Of a stretch of 64,000 nt of DNA, positions 45,739 through 55,243 are shown piece after piece. Every line of letters begins with the position of its first letter. Position 1 is the stretch's first letter. The position numbers and the translations under genes were made by a program. This stretch comes from an uncultured Cytophagales bacterium. Lineage in GTDB: Bacteria > Bacteroidota > Bacteroidia > Cytophagales > Cyclobacteriaceae. The notes below the pieces were generated by a model. It ran no database searches and was not told where the DNA came from. It saw only the letters and a list, made by a program, of their open reading frames with translations. The DNA lies in contig CAJXNP010000004.1 of assembly GCA_913057175.1 (NCBI GenBank), positions 1 to 64,000 of the forward strand, read 5' to 3'.

Positions 45739-48700
45739 TTACCTCAAAGGATCTGCGCCAATTGTTCCGAACAATTCATTAAGATAATTCGGTGATTTTG
45801 CATTGGCCAGATTTTTCTTTGCCGCTTCCAATTTTGAAGGAACATTCAATCTTGTAGAAGCTTCCCGGAAGTTTTTCTTTTCTATGAAATTTTCCAGGTA
45901 CTCGATATTTTTTGTCCAGAGATTAATATCGCGTTCTTGCTTGATTTTCAGTCGCTCTTTATACCAGTCACTATTTAATACAGAATCTTTGGAGAATAAT
46001 TTTCTGATTTCCGGGTCGTTTCTGGTCATTCCTTTATGTTTTCCATCAATCATGATGTCGATAAGCGCCTGTAGAGGTGGGCAGAGAGCTTCATACGATC
46101 CATCCGTTTTGTATCCCTCTGCAACTCTTTTTTGAGTAATCACCAGGTTTTCGATGGAGGCAGCGAAAGCGTCAACATCTTGTAACTCCGGTCGAAGCAT
46201 GTCATTGGTCAACACAGCATCAGGATTGCTGAATATCCTTCCAAGGAAATGATGAACAAACTTGATTGTAATTCTATATCCCAGCAAGCTTGCTTCTACA
46301 CTATGGCCGTTGTGTTTCAAGTCAGGGACTTTCTCCAGGTATCCGTTTTCAATCAGGTATTGAGGATCTCGTTCTTTGACATTCATGCGGCACCAGATTT
46401 CCGGAATAAGCAAGCTTATATCGTGATCAACACGGTATTTAGGTCCGACATATCCGGCGGCAGATGTAAATCCAACATAATCTGTAAGGATGTAAGACAG
46501 AAAGGCATTGTTCAGATCTGATGCCGGGATCAGCATGTTAAACGGGCCTTTCGTCAAGGCTCCCTCAGAACCGAAACCCGTTGTTGATGGAGATTTACCC
46601 GTTACACTGCATATATAATCGATGAATAATTCCGGTAATTCCTGGTAGTGGATAGGATTATATAGCGCTAAAGGTGGCACGTTGTTTTTAGGCTCTGCGG
46701 GATTATTCCTCCTTCCCGGCAAAACAGCGTTAACTGGCATATAAACAGCCTTATTCATTGGAACTTTTCGATATAACCGTGTGCCAATTTCACCAATATA
46801 TTTTTCAACAGGCTTTACAATATCAGGCCTTACCTGCAGGTATCTGGGGTTTTTGGTAGGAACACCATTCACCAACCGGGGCTCCGAAGGTATTACCAGG
46901 TATTCCGGACGCTCGTTTTCGAGAAATTCATTGATCAGGTCTTTGACAGGTTGAGTATACAAATCAAAGCCGATTGCATCTTCTTTGATAGCTTTTACCT
47001 GCTCTTTATTTAAAGGTTCGAAATTTGAAATAAAGGTATTGGGACTGGAAAGATCCTTTTCAGCCTGTTTATCATAACCTTTATGAATACAGTCATCCGG
47101 TCGCTGGAATAATCTGGCTTCGCAGTTTTTTAGGATCTTTACGCTCGGATTTTTGTAGTCCGGATTTAAGTATTCCAGTTTTTTAGCATCTAAAACGATA
47201 GAAGCGGAAATATCGTCTTCAAACTGAACTTTTTCAGCAGCATTAAAATCCTGCCTCAATTGGAAGATCCGCCATGAATTATCGAGGTCATGGCCTACAC
47301 GAAGATAATTGGCCAGAAGTTTTTTGTCGAGAAATTTAAGTTCATTTCCCGGTGTTCCATTGATCTTGTCAACAGAAAAATGATTTCTCCAATTTCCTTC
47401 CCATTCTTCCTTGTAATGTCTTTTAATCACATAGATAAGGTCCTTGATCCGCTGTGGAATGGATGCCAGCCAATCATTGTATTCATCACTGTATTCATCA
47501 GCTGGCGTAAATAGTTTGATGACTGAACCCAGGGAGCGTTTCGGACTTAGAATTGGTCTGGATTTCTTAGGATCGTCGAAGGATACCTTAAATCTTTTGG
47601 AGAAATCCTTTCTCATAATTTCATCAATGGCGTCAAAATCTTTTTGGATTTCTGCCACGATAACAGATCCCTGGATCATGGCGTCTTGGATAGACTTCGA
47701 TATCTCAGATTTACCACCTCCTGAAACCGTGCAAGGCTTGTGGCATAAAGTTCCTTCTGCCAGTGTTCCCACCAGATGCCAGCGCGGACCATCCAATTGC
47801 TTTGTCATTTGGATCTTATAGCCTGACGGTAATACATAGTATTTGTTTGGTAGCAACTTTATATTGTGCTCTTTTTTTCCGGTTGTCCAGGAAATGAGTT
47901 GTGCAGATAGATCGAACCTCGCATTCTCAGGTACATAGTATATACTGGAGTAATTTTTATCTATTGCATATCCTTCATCCTGTATATCCATGAAATCCTT
48001 ATACATGGAAGTCATTTCTTTGAAGGTCATATTATTTGTGGGGAGGCGATTGTCGAGGTGGAATTCCTCACCCAGGTCATAACTTGGGAAGGCAATCGCC
48101 CCTCCTGCATGTTCTTCTTCAGCCAGACCATATAAGTTTGCCGAGTAGCTGATCTGGGTCTTTACTTCTTTTTTACAATAGCCATAGTAATTATCTGCGA
48201 TCAAAGTTACCACAACTCCATTTTCATCCCTCGCGGTAATCTTAAATGCTCCGCCATCATTGTATTTCTCATTTTTATCTTTCCAGCACATACCGTCCTT
48301 TTTTTGACGTGGAGTAGCATGGTCGAAGTGTGGAAGTCCTAATTCCTCTTTAGTCAAATTAATCAGGTGAGGGGCAAGGATAATGCATCCTGTATGGCCC
48401 GTCCAACCTTCTGCGTCCAGGGCGGCATCGTTTTCAGGCAAATGCGGATCCCCTGCATTACCAAAGATGGATTCAACAAAATCAAGGTTGCTAACGAGAT
48501 TACCCGGAGCAAAAAACCTGACTTCGAGTGATTTTTCCTTCACAACTCCCGGAACTTCTGGTACAACTATCGGGCGTAGCAGTAAACTAACAAACAGTTC
48601 TGCTTTTTCTTTCTGATTGGCTGTGAAGGGAAGCTCCATTAATTCCTTTGGGGGATTGAGAGCGGCTTTCAGCAATTTTGCATAAGTGATTTTTGGTACG

Positions 48701-49191
48701 GCCTTTTTGTCGTGAGGAATGGGCAACCCGCCTTCACAAATATGAAACACGCCTTTGGTAGTTCTTCGGTCTTCTTTTGGATTATTCAGGATTCCCTGAC
48801 CTGTTCTGTAGGAACTCACAATATTAGTTTCATAGGAGTCGGAATCCGGTGGCATGGAAATTATTCTTGCCAGACCATGCCTGTCCAAAATAAAGGGATA
48901 TTCCGGAAGGGAAATATCTTTGATATCAGGGATCTCTGAGAGGTAGTTGTCTAAAAAGTCCTGAATCCGGCGACCAACAGGTGATAATTGACTGGATAGA
49001 AGTCTCGCCTTTTCCCTGTAGTTATTCAATAGAGGAGTGGCGATTTCAAGCAGAGCCGATGATTTCTGGTTTTCATAGATAGGATAACCCAGAGCAGCTA
49101 ATTTGAGATTGATGTATTCAATTATTTTTTTCTCTCCAACAATTGGAGCGTCCTGGTCAACTCCGATACCAAAGGTTCTTTTAATAGACAT
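45739..49191 (-). CDS. Probable diphosphate (PPi)-dependent phosphoenolpyruvate carboxykinase
   Basis: 1150 residues, one ORF, no signal peptide. The length fits the PPi-type PEP carboxykinases of Propionibacterium and Entamoeba (about 1100-1200). A Lys-Lys pair at 340-341 (GYCKKE) is followed 20 residues later by His361 (LAEEEHAGG); in the rat enzyme the metal ligands Lys244 and His264 are also 20 apart. An AFPS motif (367-370) matches the start of the GTP-enzyme P-loop AFPSACGKTN, but the nucleotide-binding CGKT part is replaced by YDLGEE, as expected if PPi is used. Also TVSGGGKSEISKS at 488-500. It would interconvert PEP and oxaloacetate using phosphate/PPi. Assignment is by motif reading, not by search. 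Confidence 0.65.
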   Translation of the reverse strand: MSIKRTFGIGVDQDAPIVGEKKIIEYINLKLAALGYPIYENQKSSALLEIATPLLNNYREKARLLSSQLSPVGRRIQDFLDNYLSEIPDIKDISLPEYPFILDRHGLARIISMPPDSDSYETNIVSSYRTGQGILNNPKEDRRTTKGVFHICEGGLPIPHDKKAVPKITYAKLLKAALNPPKELMELPFTANQKEKAELFVSLLLRPIVVPEVPGVVKEKSLEVRFFAPGNLVSNLDFVESIFGNAGDPHLPENDAALDAEGWTGHTGCIILAPHLINLTKEELGLPHFDHATPRQKKDGMCWKDKNEKYNDGGAFKITARDENGVVVTLIADNYYGYCKKEVKTQISYSANLYGLAEEEHAGGAIAFPSYDLGEEFHLDNRLPTNNMTFKEMTSMYKDFMDIQDEGYAIDKNYSSIYYVPENARFDLSAQLISWTTGKKEHNIKLLPNKYYVLPSGYKIQMTKQLDGPRWHLVGTLAEGTLCHKPCTVSGGGKSEISKSIQDAMIQGSVIVAEIQKDFDAIDEIMRKDFSKRFKVSFDDPKKSRPILSPKRSLGSVIKLFTPADEYSDEYNDWLASIPQRIKDLIYVIKRHYKEEWEGNWRNHFSVDKINGTPGNELKFLDKKLLANYLRVGHDLDNSWRIFQLRQDFNAAEKVQFEDDISASIVLDAKKLEYLNPDYKNPSVKILKNCEARLFQRPDDCIHKGYDKQAEKDLSSPNTFISNFEPLNKEQVKAIKEDAIGFDLYTQPVKDLINEFLENERPEYLVIPSEPRLVNGVPTKNPRYLQVRPDIVKPVEKYIGEIGTRLYRKVPMNKAVYMPVNAVLPGRRNNPAEPKNNVPPLALYNPIHYQELPELFIDYICSVTGKSPSTTGFGSEGALTKGPFNMLIPASDLNNAFLSYILTDYVGFTSAAGYVGPKYRVDHDISLLIPEIWCRMNVKERDPQYLIENGYLEKVPDLKHNGHSVEASLLGYRITIKFVHHFLGRIFSNPDAVLTNDMLRPELQDVDAFAASIENLVITQKRVAEGYKTDGSYEALCPPLQALIDIMIDGKHKGMTRNDPEIRKLFSKDSVLNSDWYKERLKIKQERDINLWTKNIEYLENFIEKKNFREASTRLNVPSKLEAAKKNLANAKSPNYLNELFGTIGADPLR

Positions 49192-49536
49192 TATGTGCAG
49201 TTTTAAATTTAGTTAATTCAGATATGCTTCTTTAGTTCAGCATAGCGGGCAGAAATAATATTTCTCATTACAAGCAAAGTTAAAATATTTCAACCTTTTG
49301 AGAAATTATTACATTTGATATTAATGAAGGATTCTTTTTTTGTGAAAAATGACAAAAAACGGGTCGTTTTTTTATAATAAACCTAATAAATGGTGTGCTT
49401 GAGAATAATTTTTGTGAAAATTAAAACAGATAATTCAGGTCAAGCATTTTAGCTTCTTGCGTAGGAGAAAAAAATAAACAAAAAAAGGTTGCTATCCGGC
49501 AACCTTTGATTTAAAATTTTTACAATTGAATATATC
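49192..49536. other. Upstream region of the PEPCK-like gene
   Basis: 345 bases between the large gene start and the cold-shock gene stop. It contains the cold-shock terminator at 49484-49507 and otherwise AT-rich sequence; no TAnnTTTG box with good spacing is obvious. Confidence 0.4.
49484..49507 (-). terminator. Intrinsic terminator of the cold-shock gene
   Basis: Stem AAAGGTTGC (49484-49492) and GCAACCTTT (49499-49507), loop 6. On the - strand the stem is followed by a T-rich run. Position 30 bases after the stop fits. Confidence 0.8.
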
Positions 49537-49731
49537 TTAATCTACAACTTTCACATTCACGGCATTGAGACCTTTGCGACCTTGAGCAACTTCGAATTCA
49601 ACTTTATCATTCTCTTTAATCTCATCAATTAGACCACTTTGGTGGACGAAGATATCTTCGTTGTTTTCTTCCTGAATAATAAAACCGAAGCCTTTCGATT
49701 CATTAAAAAATTTTACTGTTCCTTTTTTCAT
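49537..49731 (-). CDS. Cold-shock domain protein (CspA family)
   Basis: 64 residues. The RNA-binding motifs are present: KGFGFI (RNP1) at about residues 13-18 and DIFVHQSGL (RNP2) near 26-34. The family melts RNA secondary structure in the cytoplasm and often responds to cold or growth phase. A -7 box at 49970-49977, with transcription starting near 49963, would give a 5' leader of roughly 230 bases, a feature of cold-shock mRNAs. Start ATG at 49731. Confidence 0.93.
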   Translation of the reverse strand: MKKGTVKFFNESKGFGFIIQEENNEDIFVHQSGLIDEIKENDKVEFEVAQGRKGLNAVNVKVVD

Positions 49732-50206
49732 TTTACTTAATATTAATTAATTGTAATTACTTCAGAATAAACAATTCAAGGTTTAACTTTTGTAATACAC
49801 GGCAACTCAATACCTCTTAACCTGTTGAATAATTCCTTTTGAACTATCTATTCCTTTAACAATTACTAGAAACTTTGTGAAGAACCGGTCTTGATGAAAG
49901 GAGAGCTAATGGTGGAAATGAATCAATTGTGTGTATTGCAATAATTATTTAAATGTTAATTCTTATAAGCAAATGTACAAAACCCAAATTATTCAACCTA
50001 TTGAATGACTAAATAATTAATCCAAATTGGCTAAAATCCATTAATCTTAAACAAATAATCTGGTTTTCTTCCTTCCAGTAAAAGGTGTTAATGACTGATA
50101 ATCAACCAATTACTTCCTTTGGTCTGGATCAAAAAAGAAAGAGACTTGCTTTTTCCTGGCAGTACTTTTTGTTAAAAATGTATTGCTAAAGAGGGCTAAA
50201 TCCTTC
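49732..50206. other. Leader and upstream region of the cold-shock gene
   Basis: 475 bases without a gene. A perfect TACATTTG box on the - strand (49970-49977) with an upstream TTG 16 bases from it is the only good promoter seen; the stretch between it and the gene would be a long leader. I see no other element here. Confidence 0.5.
49970..49977 (-). promoter_or_regulatory. Bacteroidota -7 promoter box of the cold-shock gene
   Basis: TACATTTG on the - strand, an exact TAnnTTTG match. A TTG lies 16 bases upstream, close to the -33 position. It is about 240 bases from the start codon. Confidence 0.5.
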
Positions 50207-51952
50207 TTACTTTTCATCAATGACGAAAGTTTGATTCACTTCCAGGTTAGCCAATTTTGTCTTTTTACCAGATGTTGGCCAGCTCACAACCAGACTGTCT
50301 GCCTTTGTCTTTTGGCCAATTCCAAACAAAACAGGATTGGTTTCTGATTGGACCAGGTAGGATGATCCCGTTCGGATCATTCTCTGTTGTTTAAGTCCTT
50401 CTGCCCATAATGTGACACATGCCCCGATTGCCTGAAGGTTGGGCTTTTTTCCTTTGAGTTGAACTTTTACAAAATTCCCGAAAGGCTCTGTATTGTTTTG
50501 CAGTAACCTGGGAGAACCGCCATTAACGGTAATTAGAACATCGTAATCGCCATCCTGATCATAGTCAGCTGTAGCAAGTCCTCTTCCAACAATGGGTAGA
50601 TTAAAAGCGTCACCAGCTTTACCTCCAATTTCGATGTATTTGCCGCTGTCATTATAAAATATCTGAGGAACTTGTGCAAAAGTAATGTCCTTCTGCACAT
50701 TGTTAATTTCCGGTTCAATGTGACCGTTGGCCATTAGCAAATCCTGATATCCATCCATGTCCAGGTCAGCGAATTGCAATCCAAAGGTTAGCTTGAGAAG
50801 TGAAGGTCTTGTCAGCCTGGCAGCCCCGGCCCGGTCCTGGAATAATTCTCCCTGCCCGATCTGCGTGTAGAGAGATACAGGCTCTTGTGAAAAATTGCCA
50901 ATAGCGATGGCTTGTCTGTCATTGTTCTCAACATCAGCAACATCGATTCCCATGCCTGCACGAGCTCTTCCGTTTTCATCATATCCTACGCCGGCAATAA
51001 TGGCCTTATTAGTAAATGTTCCATCACCATTGTTCATGTATAGAAAATTTGGCTGTGTATCATTGGATACAACAATGTCCGGCCAGTTGTCCTGGTTGAA
51101 ATCAGCAATAGCAACACCAAGCGATTTTCCTTCATGATTTAATACACCGGATGAATTAGTAATGTCTTCAAAGTATTTCCCCTGAATATTCTTGTAAAGC
51201 CTGCAAGTCTCGCCTTCATAGACATCAGGTGTAGCATATGATTTTGTCTTTCCATCCCGTGTGGTATAAATATCCGTTTCCGGTGTCCATTTTACATAAT
51301 TGGCGACAAACAAGTCCAACCAACCATCCCGATCTACATCCACCCATGCAGCACTGGTGGACCATGCCGGGAATGCATGGATCTCAGGACTGTTTCCGGA
51401 TACTTTTGCCTGTCGGGTAATGTCTTGAAACCGGCCATTGTCATTTCTCAAGAGAACATTGTTGCCAACAGCAGTTATGTAAATATCCATGTCACCGTCA
51501 GCATCGAAATCCGCAAAGGTTGAACCCATCCCATAAATGGAGAAATTTATTCCTGCCTCTTCCGAAACGTCCTCAAATTTCCCATCTCCGCTGTTGCGAT
51601 AAAGTTTAGAGGTAGGAATGGATGAATCATGTTCATGGTCCGACCAATAGTTGCTATTCACCAAAAAAATATCCAGGAGGCCATCGTTGTTGTAGTCGAA
51701 AAACCCGCCACCGCTTCCAATGGTTTCGGGCATCCATTTTTTGCCAAAAGCGCCTGTAATGTGAGTGAAGTCAATTCCGGCTTGTTCCGTTATATCGGTA
51801 AATTTAATTGGCGTTTCGACATTTGTCGACCGATCACCTGTAAACGACGGATCTTCTTTTGTAAAATCCAGATTTTCCTGAGGAGCCTCTTTCTTTCCAC
51901 AATTCATCAGGGTAAGTAAAGCCATTCCAAAAATTAAAAAGCGTATGTTCAT
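50207..51952 (-). CDS. CRTAC1-family FG-GAP repeat lipoprotein with ASPIC/UnbV end
   Basis: 581 residues. Lipoprotein signal with cysteine in LMNCGKKEA. Several FG-GAP/VCBS blades follow, each with an Asp-rich calcium loop: FFDYNNDGLLDIFL, FADFDADGDMDIYI, WVDVDRDGWLDLFV, IADFNQDNWPDIVV, FADLDMDGYQDLLM, TADYDQDGDYDVLI. The C-terminal part (GACVTLWAEGLKQQRMIRTG to the end) is the ASPIC/UnbV domain. Such proteins occur next to c-type cytochromes or SusD-like proteins in Bacteroidota; the role is unknown. It lies downstream of the pentaheme cytochrome gene in the same direction, with an inverted-repeat element between. Confidence 0.87.
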   Translation of the reverse strand: MNIRFLIFGMALLTLMNCGKKEAPQENLDFTKEDPSFTGDRSTNVETPIKFTDITEQAGIDFTHITGAFGKKWMPETIGSGGGFFDYNNDGLLDIFLVNSNYWSDHEHDSSIPTSKLYRNSGDGKFEDVSEEAGINFSIYGMGSTFADFDADGDMDIYITAVGNNVLLRNDNGRFQDITRQAKVSGNSPEIHAFPAWSTSAAWVDVDRDGWLDLFVANYVKWTPETDIYTTRDGKTKSYATPDVYEGETCRLYKNIQGKYFEDITNSSGVLNHEGKSLGVAIADFNQDNWPDIVVSNDTQPNFLYMNNGDGTFTNKAIIAGVGYDENGRARAGMGIDVADVENNDRQAIAIGNFSQEPVSLYTQIGQGELFQDRAGAARLTRPSLLKLTFGLQFADLDMDGYQDLLMANGHIEPEINNVQKDITFAQVPQIFYNDSGKYIEIGGKAGDAFNLPIVGRGLATADYDQDGDYDVLITVNGGSPRLLQNNTEPFGNFVKVQLKGKKPNLQAIGACVTLWAEGLKQQRMIRTGSSYLVQSETNPVLFGIGQKTKADSLVVSWPTSGKKTKLANLEVNQTFVIDEK

Positions 51953-52050
51953 GTTTATTTAATATCAATATTTAATTACTACAGATTCTCTATATGTCAA
52001 GTATTTATCTTTTTAGATAGAAGTTGTTCAAAAAACAAAAGAAAAAGATT

Positions 52051-52130
52051 GTGTCATCCTGAACTTGTTTCAGGATCGGTCAAATCGTGACTTTCGAGTA
52101 AAAGATCCTGAAACAAGTTTCTAATGATAC
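52051..52130. repeat. 80-base imperfect inverted repeat, REP/MITE-like
   Basis: The arms 52051-52077 and 52104-52130 are inverted copies of each other, with 22 of 27 positions matching and a perfect core of 16 bases (AACTTGTTTCAGGATC). The loop is 26 bases. The left arm has the GTCATCCTGAAC word I recall as a common Bacteroidota extragenic repeat. It lies between the cytochrome and CRTAC1 genes and could also act as a transcript-end or RNA-stability element. Confidence 0.65.
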
Positions 52131-52176
52131 TTTTTTTATTTTTTGATTTGATCAATATCATTTTTTTGATTTCTAC

Positions 52177-55074
52177 TTATTTAAAATACACTTCATGGAT
52201 CCGAATGCCTTGTGTCATCAGGTTATCTCCCGGATTTTCAATTCGATATTTCTGCGCAATCTCACGTGCCGATTCATCTATTTTATAGAAATTAAATGCT
52301 TTTTCCATTTTTGAGGCTTCTTCATCCTTTCCTAATGCCCTGTAATTCAACGACAAATGATAGTAGGCCTCCCGGTCTTCGGGATCGATCTTTAGCGCAG
52401 ATTGATAGGCAGAAATGGATTCGTTGTATTGCTGGTCAAGGTAGTATGTTCTGCCCAGTTGTCTCCAGGTGGCACGGTCTTTTGGAAAATACTTTAGCAC
52501 ATGGTGATAAGCAGCAATGGCGTCTTCGTACAATCCATCCTCCTGTCGGACCCGTCCCCAGACCCATGCAACCTGTGGATCGCCGACTTTCAGCTCTTCA
52601 CACTTTCTCAGATTTCCATAGGCTTCTTCGAGGTTTCCTTCATTCAAAGCAGTCTTGGCCAGGTTGAGAAAGCCATCGACCTTCTCAGGCTGTAATTTTG
52701 TCACCATTTCAAATGCTCGTGCAGCACCTTTGGTATCATTTTCCAGCAACAGACCAATGCCATAATCATTGTATCGGATCCAGTCACCTTCCTCAACTTT
52801 GCTTTTATCCATCTCAAATTGTGTCGAATTGGAAGAAACAGTAAAATCCACCTTGTCAGCCGCAATCTCTGTGATCGGAAGCTTGGGGATCTCTTTGAAT
52901 TGTTTGAATCCTTCCGGATTGGCATTGTAGGCAAACTCCAGGTATTTCTGATCAAACTTTCTCCACAATAACCTGGCTTCCATAGTGAGTTGACTTCCCG
53001 CCAATTCCTCGGGGAGCATAAAGGTATAATGGGCAATATCCGCCGTGCCCGGGCCGATCACATTGGCATAAACCACTACGTGAATGTCTTGTGCATTTCT
53101 TTTGTGAATGGGATTGCTGTTTTTATCTACGATCACAGCTTTAAAAGCATGAGCATTTTTATCCAGGTGTCCCTTTTCGTCGATGAATCCGCTGATAGCC
53201 AGGGTTGTTCCTGCTTCATTTTTAACTGTAAATTCGAGCCAGCCTTCATTGGAATCATTTGTTCCACCAGGGAAGGTATGACCCACACCTTTATTCCGTA
53301 CAACAACATCTGCTGTGATCTGTTCGCCCGCTTTCAGGGTCAGGTCGCCCTTATTCAATGCCATCATCGGTTCAGGGTGACTTTCCGTCGAAACAGCAAA
53401 TACATCCACTCTTAATTTGTCATCCTGAAGGAATTTCACGATTCGATTGATCGTCGATGTGTCTTTTCGAAGGTAGGGTAGGGCTGTATTCACAGCAATG
53501 AATCGGTGCGATTTAACCATACCGTTTTTTGCCGCAATATCTCCTAAAACTGCTTCTTCAGGAGGCATATGGCAGAACTGGCATTCCCTTTTGAAAGGAG
53601 GGAGATAAAATGTTCTGGATGCATTAAGCGCGACGCCACTGTCGTGCCAGTTATCATACTCATTTTGCCCTCGCAGCCATCGGTAATTATTGAAGGTCTC
53701 ATTCAGACTTACTTTATGACAAGTCATGCAATATTCACTTTCCCTGAAAAAGGGTTTAAGCATTTGTTGCTTATGAACATCCGGCTTTGCCTTGATCGCC
53801 GCATCATGCAAATAGGCGCCGATGGAGCCATCTTTCGCTGTAGCAAAAAGGTAAGGGTCTTCCTGTTCATCGGCAATGTTGTAATTTCCGTTACCCGTCA
53901 GATTATGAATTTTATCGATGGCGTGGCAAGAAAGGCATGTAAGGCCTGCCTGCGCTTCAGCCGTATTCCGGTCGATGGGTTTGTTCATCTTCCCTGCCAG
54001 CATCAATGCGGGATCATGACAACCGCTGCACCACTTGCTTTTTGCCCTTCCTATCCCGTCTTCGCCAAAATCCTTGTATTGGGCAACATGCTTTTGCACC
54101 CACATATTGGGCTCGGTAGCATGATCTCGCATATCGGTAATGGTTGCTTCGTAAAACGGATTGTTAAAGGAAGCAAAACGGTGAGCAGATGTTTCCCATT
54201 GAGCGACAATATCCTGGTGGCATCTGTTACAGGTGGTAGCGCCAATAGCTGTTTCTTTTACAAATCCGTATTGGTCTATTTCTTCCTTAATCTTCTCCTG
54301 TGAACCAAGATCGTTTCGTGTGATGATCCTTGAAGGTAAGTATCCACCTGTTGTGGTGGTCGCGGCTGAAGGGAAAAACGGACTTTCAGTCGGAACAAAT
54401 CCTACAGGCACAAACTCGTCCTCGATGAATAAGCTCACATCCCTGTTCTTAGCTCCCGGTCCTTCGTGAAGGCCCTGTTCCATTGCAAGTTGCGCTTCCT
54501 CTGTCATGATCACATCTCGATTGGTCAGACTATGCCAGACAATGAAAACAACCAGCAGCCCGGCAATCGCTGTTCCGAATTTCTTGTAGGATACTTTTGA
54601 TGGTTTATTACCCCGGCTGCTTATCCGGTGTACAATATATCCTGCTGGTGCCAGAATGGCACAAATGACATGCAGCCACCATGCCCAGTTATTCTCGCGG
54701 CTCGCTGCAGAGGTGAGGATAAACAATCCCGTGATGCCAAGGGTCAAACCGATGATAACGTAAGCAATACCGGAAAGGCCACTCTTATTTTGATAAAGCT
54801 TCCAGACCTTGGGCAGGTGAAGGATACCAAAGACGAGCATCAGGATGACCAATAATATACCTACTCCGGTATGGGATAAGATCATAACCTGGAAAAGGAT
54901 GGGTATAGAGGTTTTTCCTGCGGCAAAAAAGTCCAGGTTGGCCATATCGGCAAACCGGTTAAGGAGCAGGTATGATGTATTGGCCAGCATGTAAACGGCC
55001 AATACAATCGCTACCCAAAGGATGATTCTAAGCTTTTTGGAGACAATCCATCTATTTCGTATTGGTTTTTTCAT
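52177..55074 (-). CDS. Membrane-anchored pentaheme c-type cytochrome with TPR repeats
   Basis: 965 residues. Residues 15-40, 57-85, 100-122, 130-150 and 165-182 are hydrophobic, giving about five membrane helices. The periplasmic part carries five CXXCH heme sites: Cys282 (CNRCH), Cys349 (CSGCH), Cys380 (CLSCH), Cys449 (CMTCH) and Cys498 (CQFCH), in the manner of cytochrome c554-type proteins. A beta-rich stretch follows, then about four to five TPR repeats (780-930, such as NLAKTALNEGNLEEAYGNL). It likely moves electrons and binds a partner via the TPR end. The downstream CRTAC1 gene reads the same way. No reductase domain is visible. Confidence 0.86.
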   Translation of the reverse strand: MKKPIRNRWIVSKKLRIILWVAIVLAVYMLANTSYLLLNRFADMANLDFFAAGKTSIPILFQVMILSHTGVGILLVILMLVFGILHLPKVWKLYQNKSGLSGIAYVIIGLTLGITGLFILTSAASRENNWAWWLHVICAILAPAGYIVHRISSRGNKPSKVSYKKFGTAIAGLLVVFIVWHSLTNRDVIMTEEAQLAMEQGLHEGPGAKNRDVSLFIEDEFVPVGFVPTESPFFPSAATTTTGGYLPSRIITRNDLGSQEKIKEEIDQYGFVKETAIGATTCNRCHQDIVAQWETSAHRFASFNNPFYEATITDMRDHATEPNMWVQKHVAQYKDFGEDGIGRAKSKWCSGCHDPALMLAGKMNKPIDRNTAEAQAGLTCLSCHAIDKIHNLTGNGNYNIADEQEDPYLFATAKDGSIGAYLHDAAIKAKPDVHKQQMLKPFFRESEYCMTCHKVSLNETFNNYRWLRGQNEYDNWHDSGVALNASRTFYLPPFKRECQFCHMPPEEAVLGDIAAKNGMVKSHRFIAVNTALPYLRKDTSTINRIVKFLQDDKLRVDVFAVSTESHPEPMMALNKGDLTLKAGEQITADVVVRNKGVGHTFPGGTNDSNEGWLEFTVKNEAGTTLAISGFIDEKGHLDKNAHAFKAVIVDKNSNPIHKRNAQDIHVVVYANVIGPGTADIAHYTFMLPEELAGSQLTMEARLLWRKFDQKYLEFAYNANPEGFKQFKEIPKLPITEIAADKVDFTVSSNSTQFEMDKSKVEEGDWIRYNDYGIGLLLENDTKGAARAFEMVTKLQPEKVDGFLNLAKTALNEGNLEEAYGNLRKCEELKVGDPQVAWVWGRVRQEDGLYEDAIAAYHHVLKYFPKDRATWRQLGRTYYLDQQYNESISAYQSALKIDPEDREAYYHLSLNYRALGKDEEASKMEKAFNFYKIDESAREIAQKYRIENPGDNLMTQGIRIHEVYFK

Positions 55075-55243
55075 ATTGATTTCAAATTCAAAAAAAGTAA
55101 AATGATTGTTTGCAGTGCCTTATTCTCTCTTTGGTCATCTGCTTTGGACGGTATTTATTTGATCGTAATCATCAGATGATACCTTTTATTCCGTCGATGC
55201 AAATTGAGGACAACGGCTGAGAATTTTTGGAATTCTTATTTTG

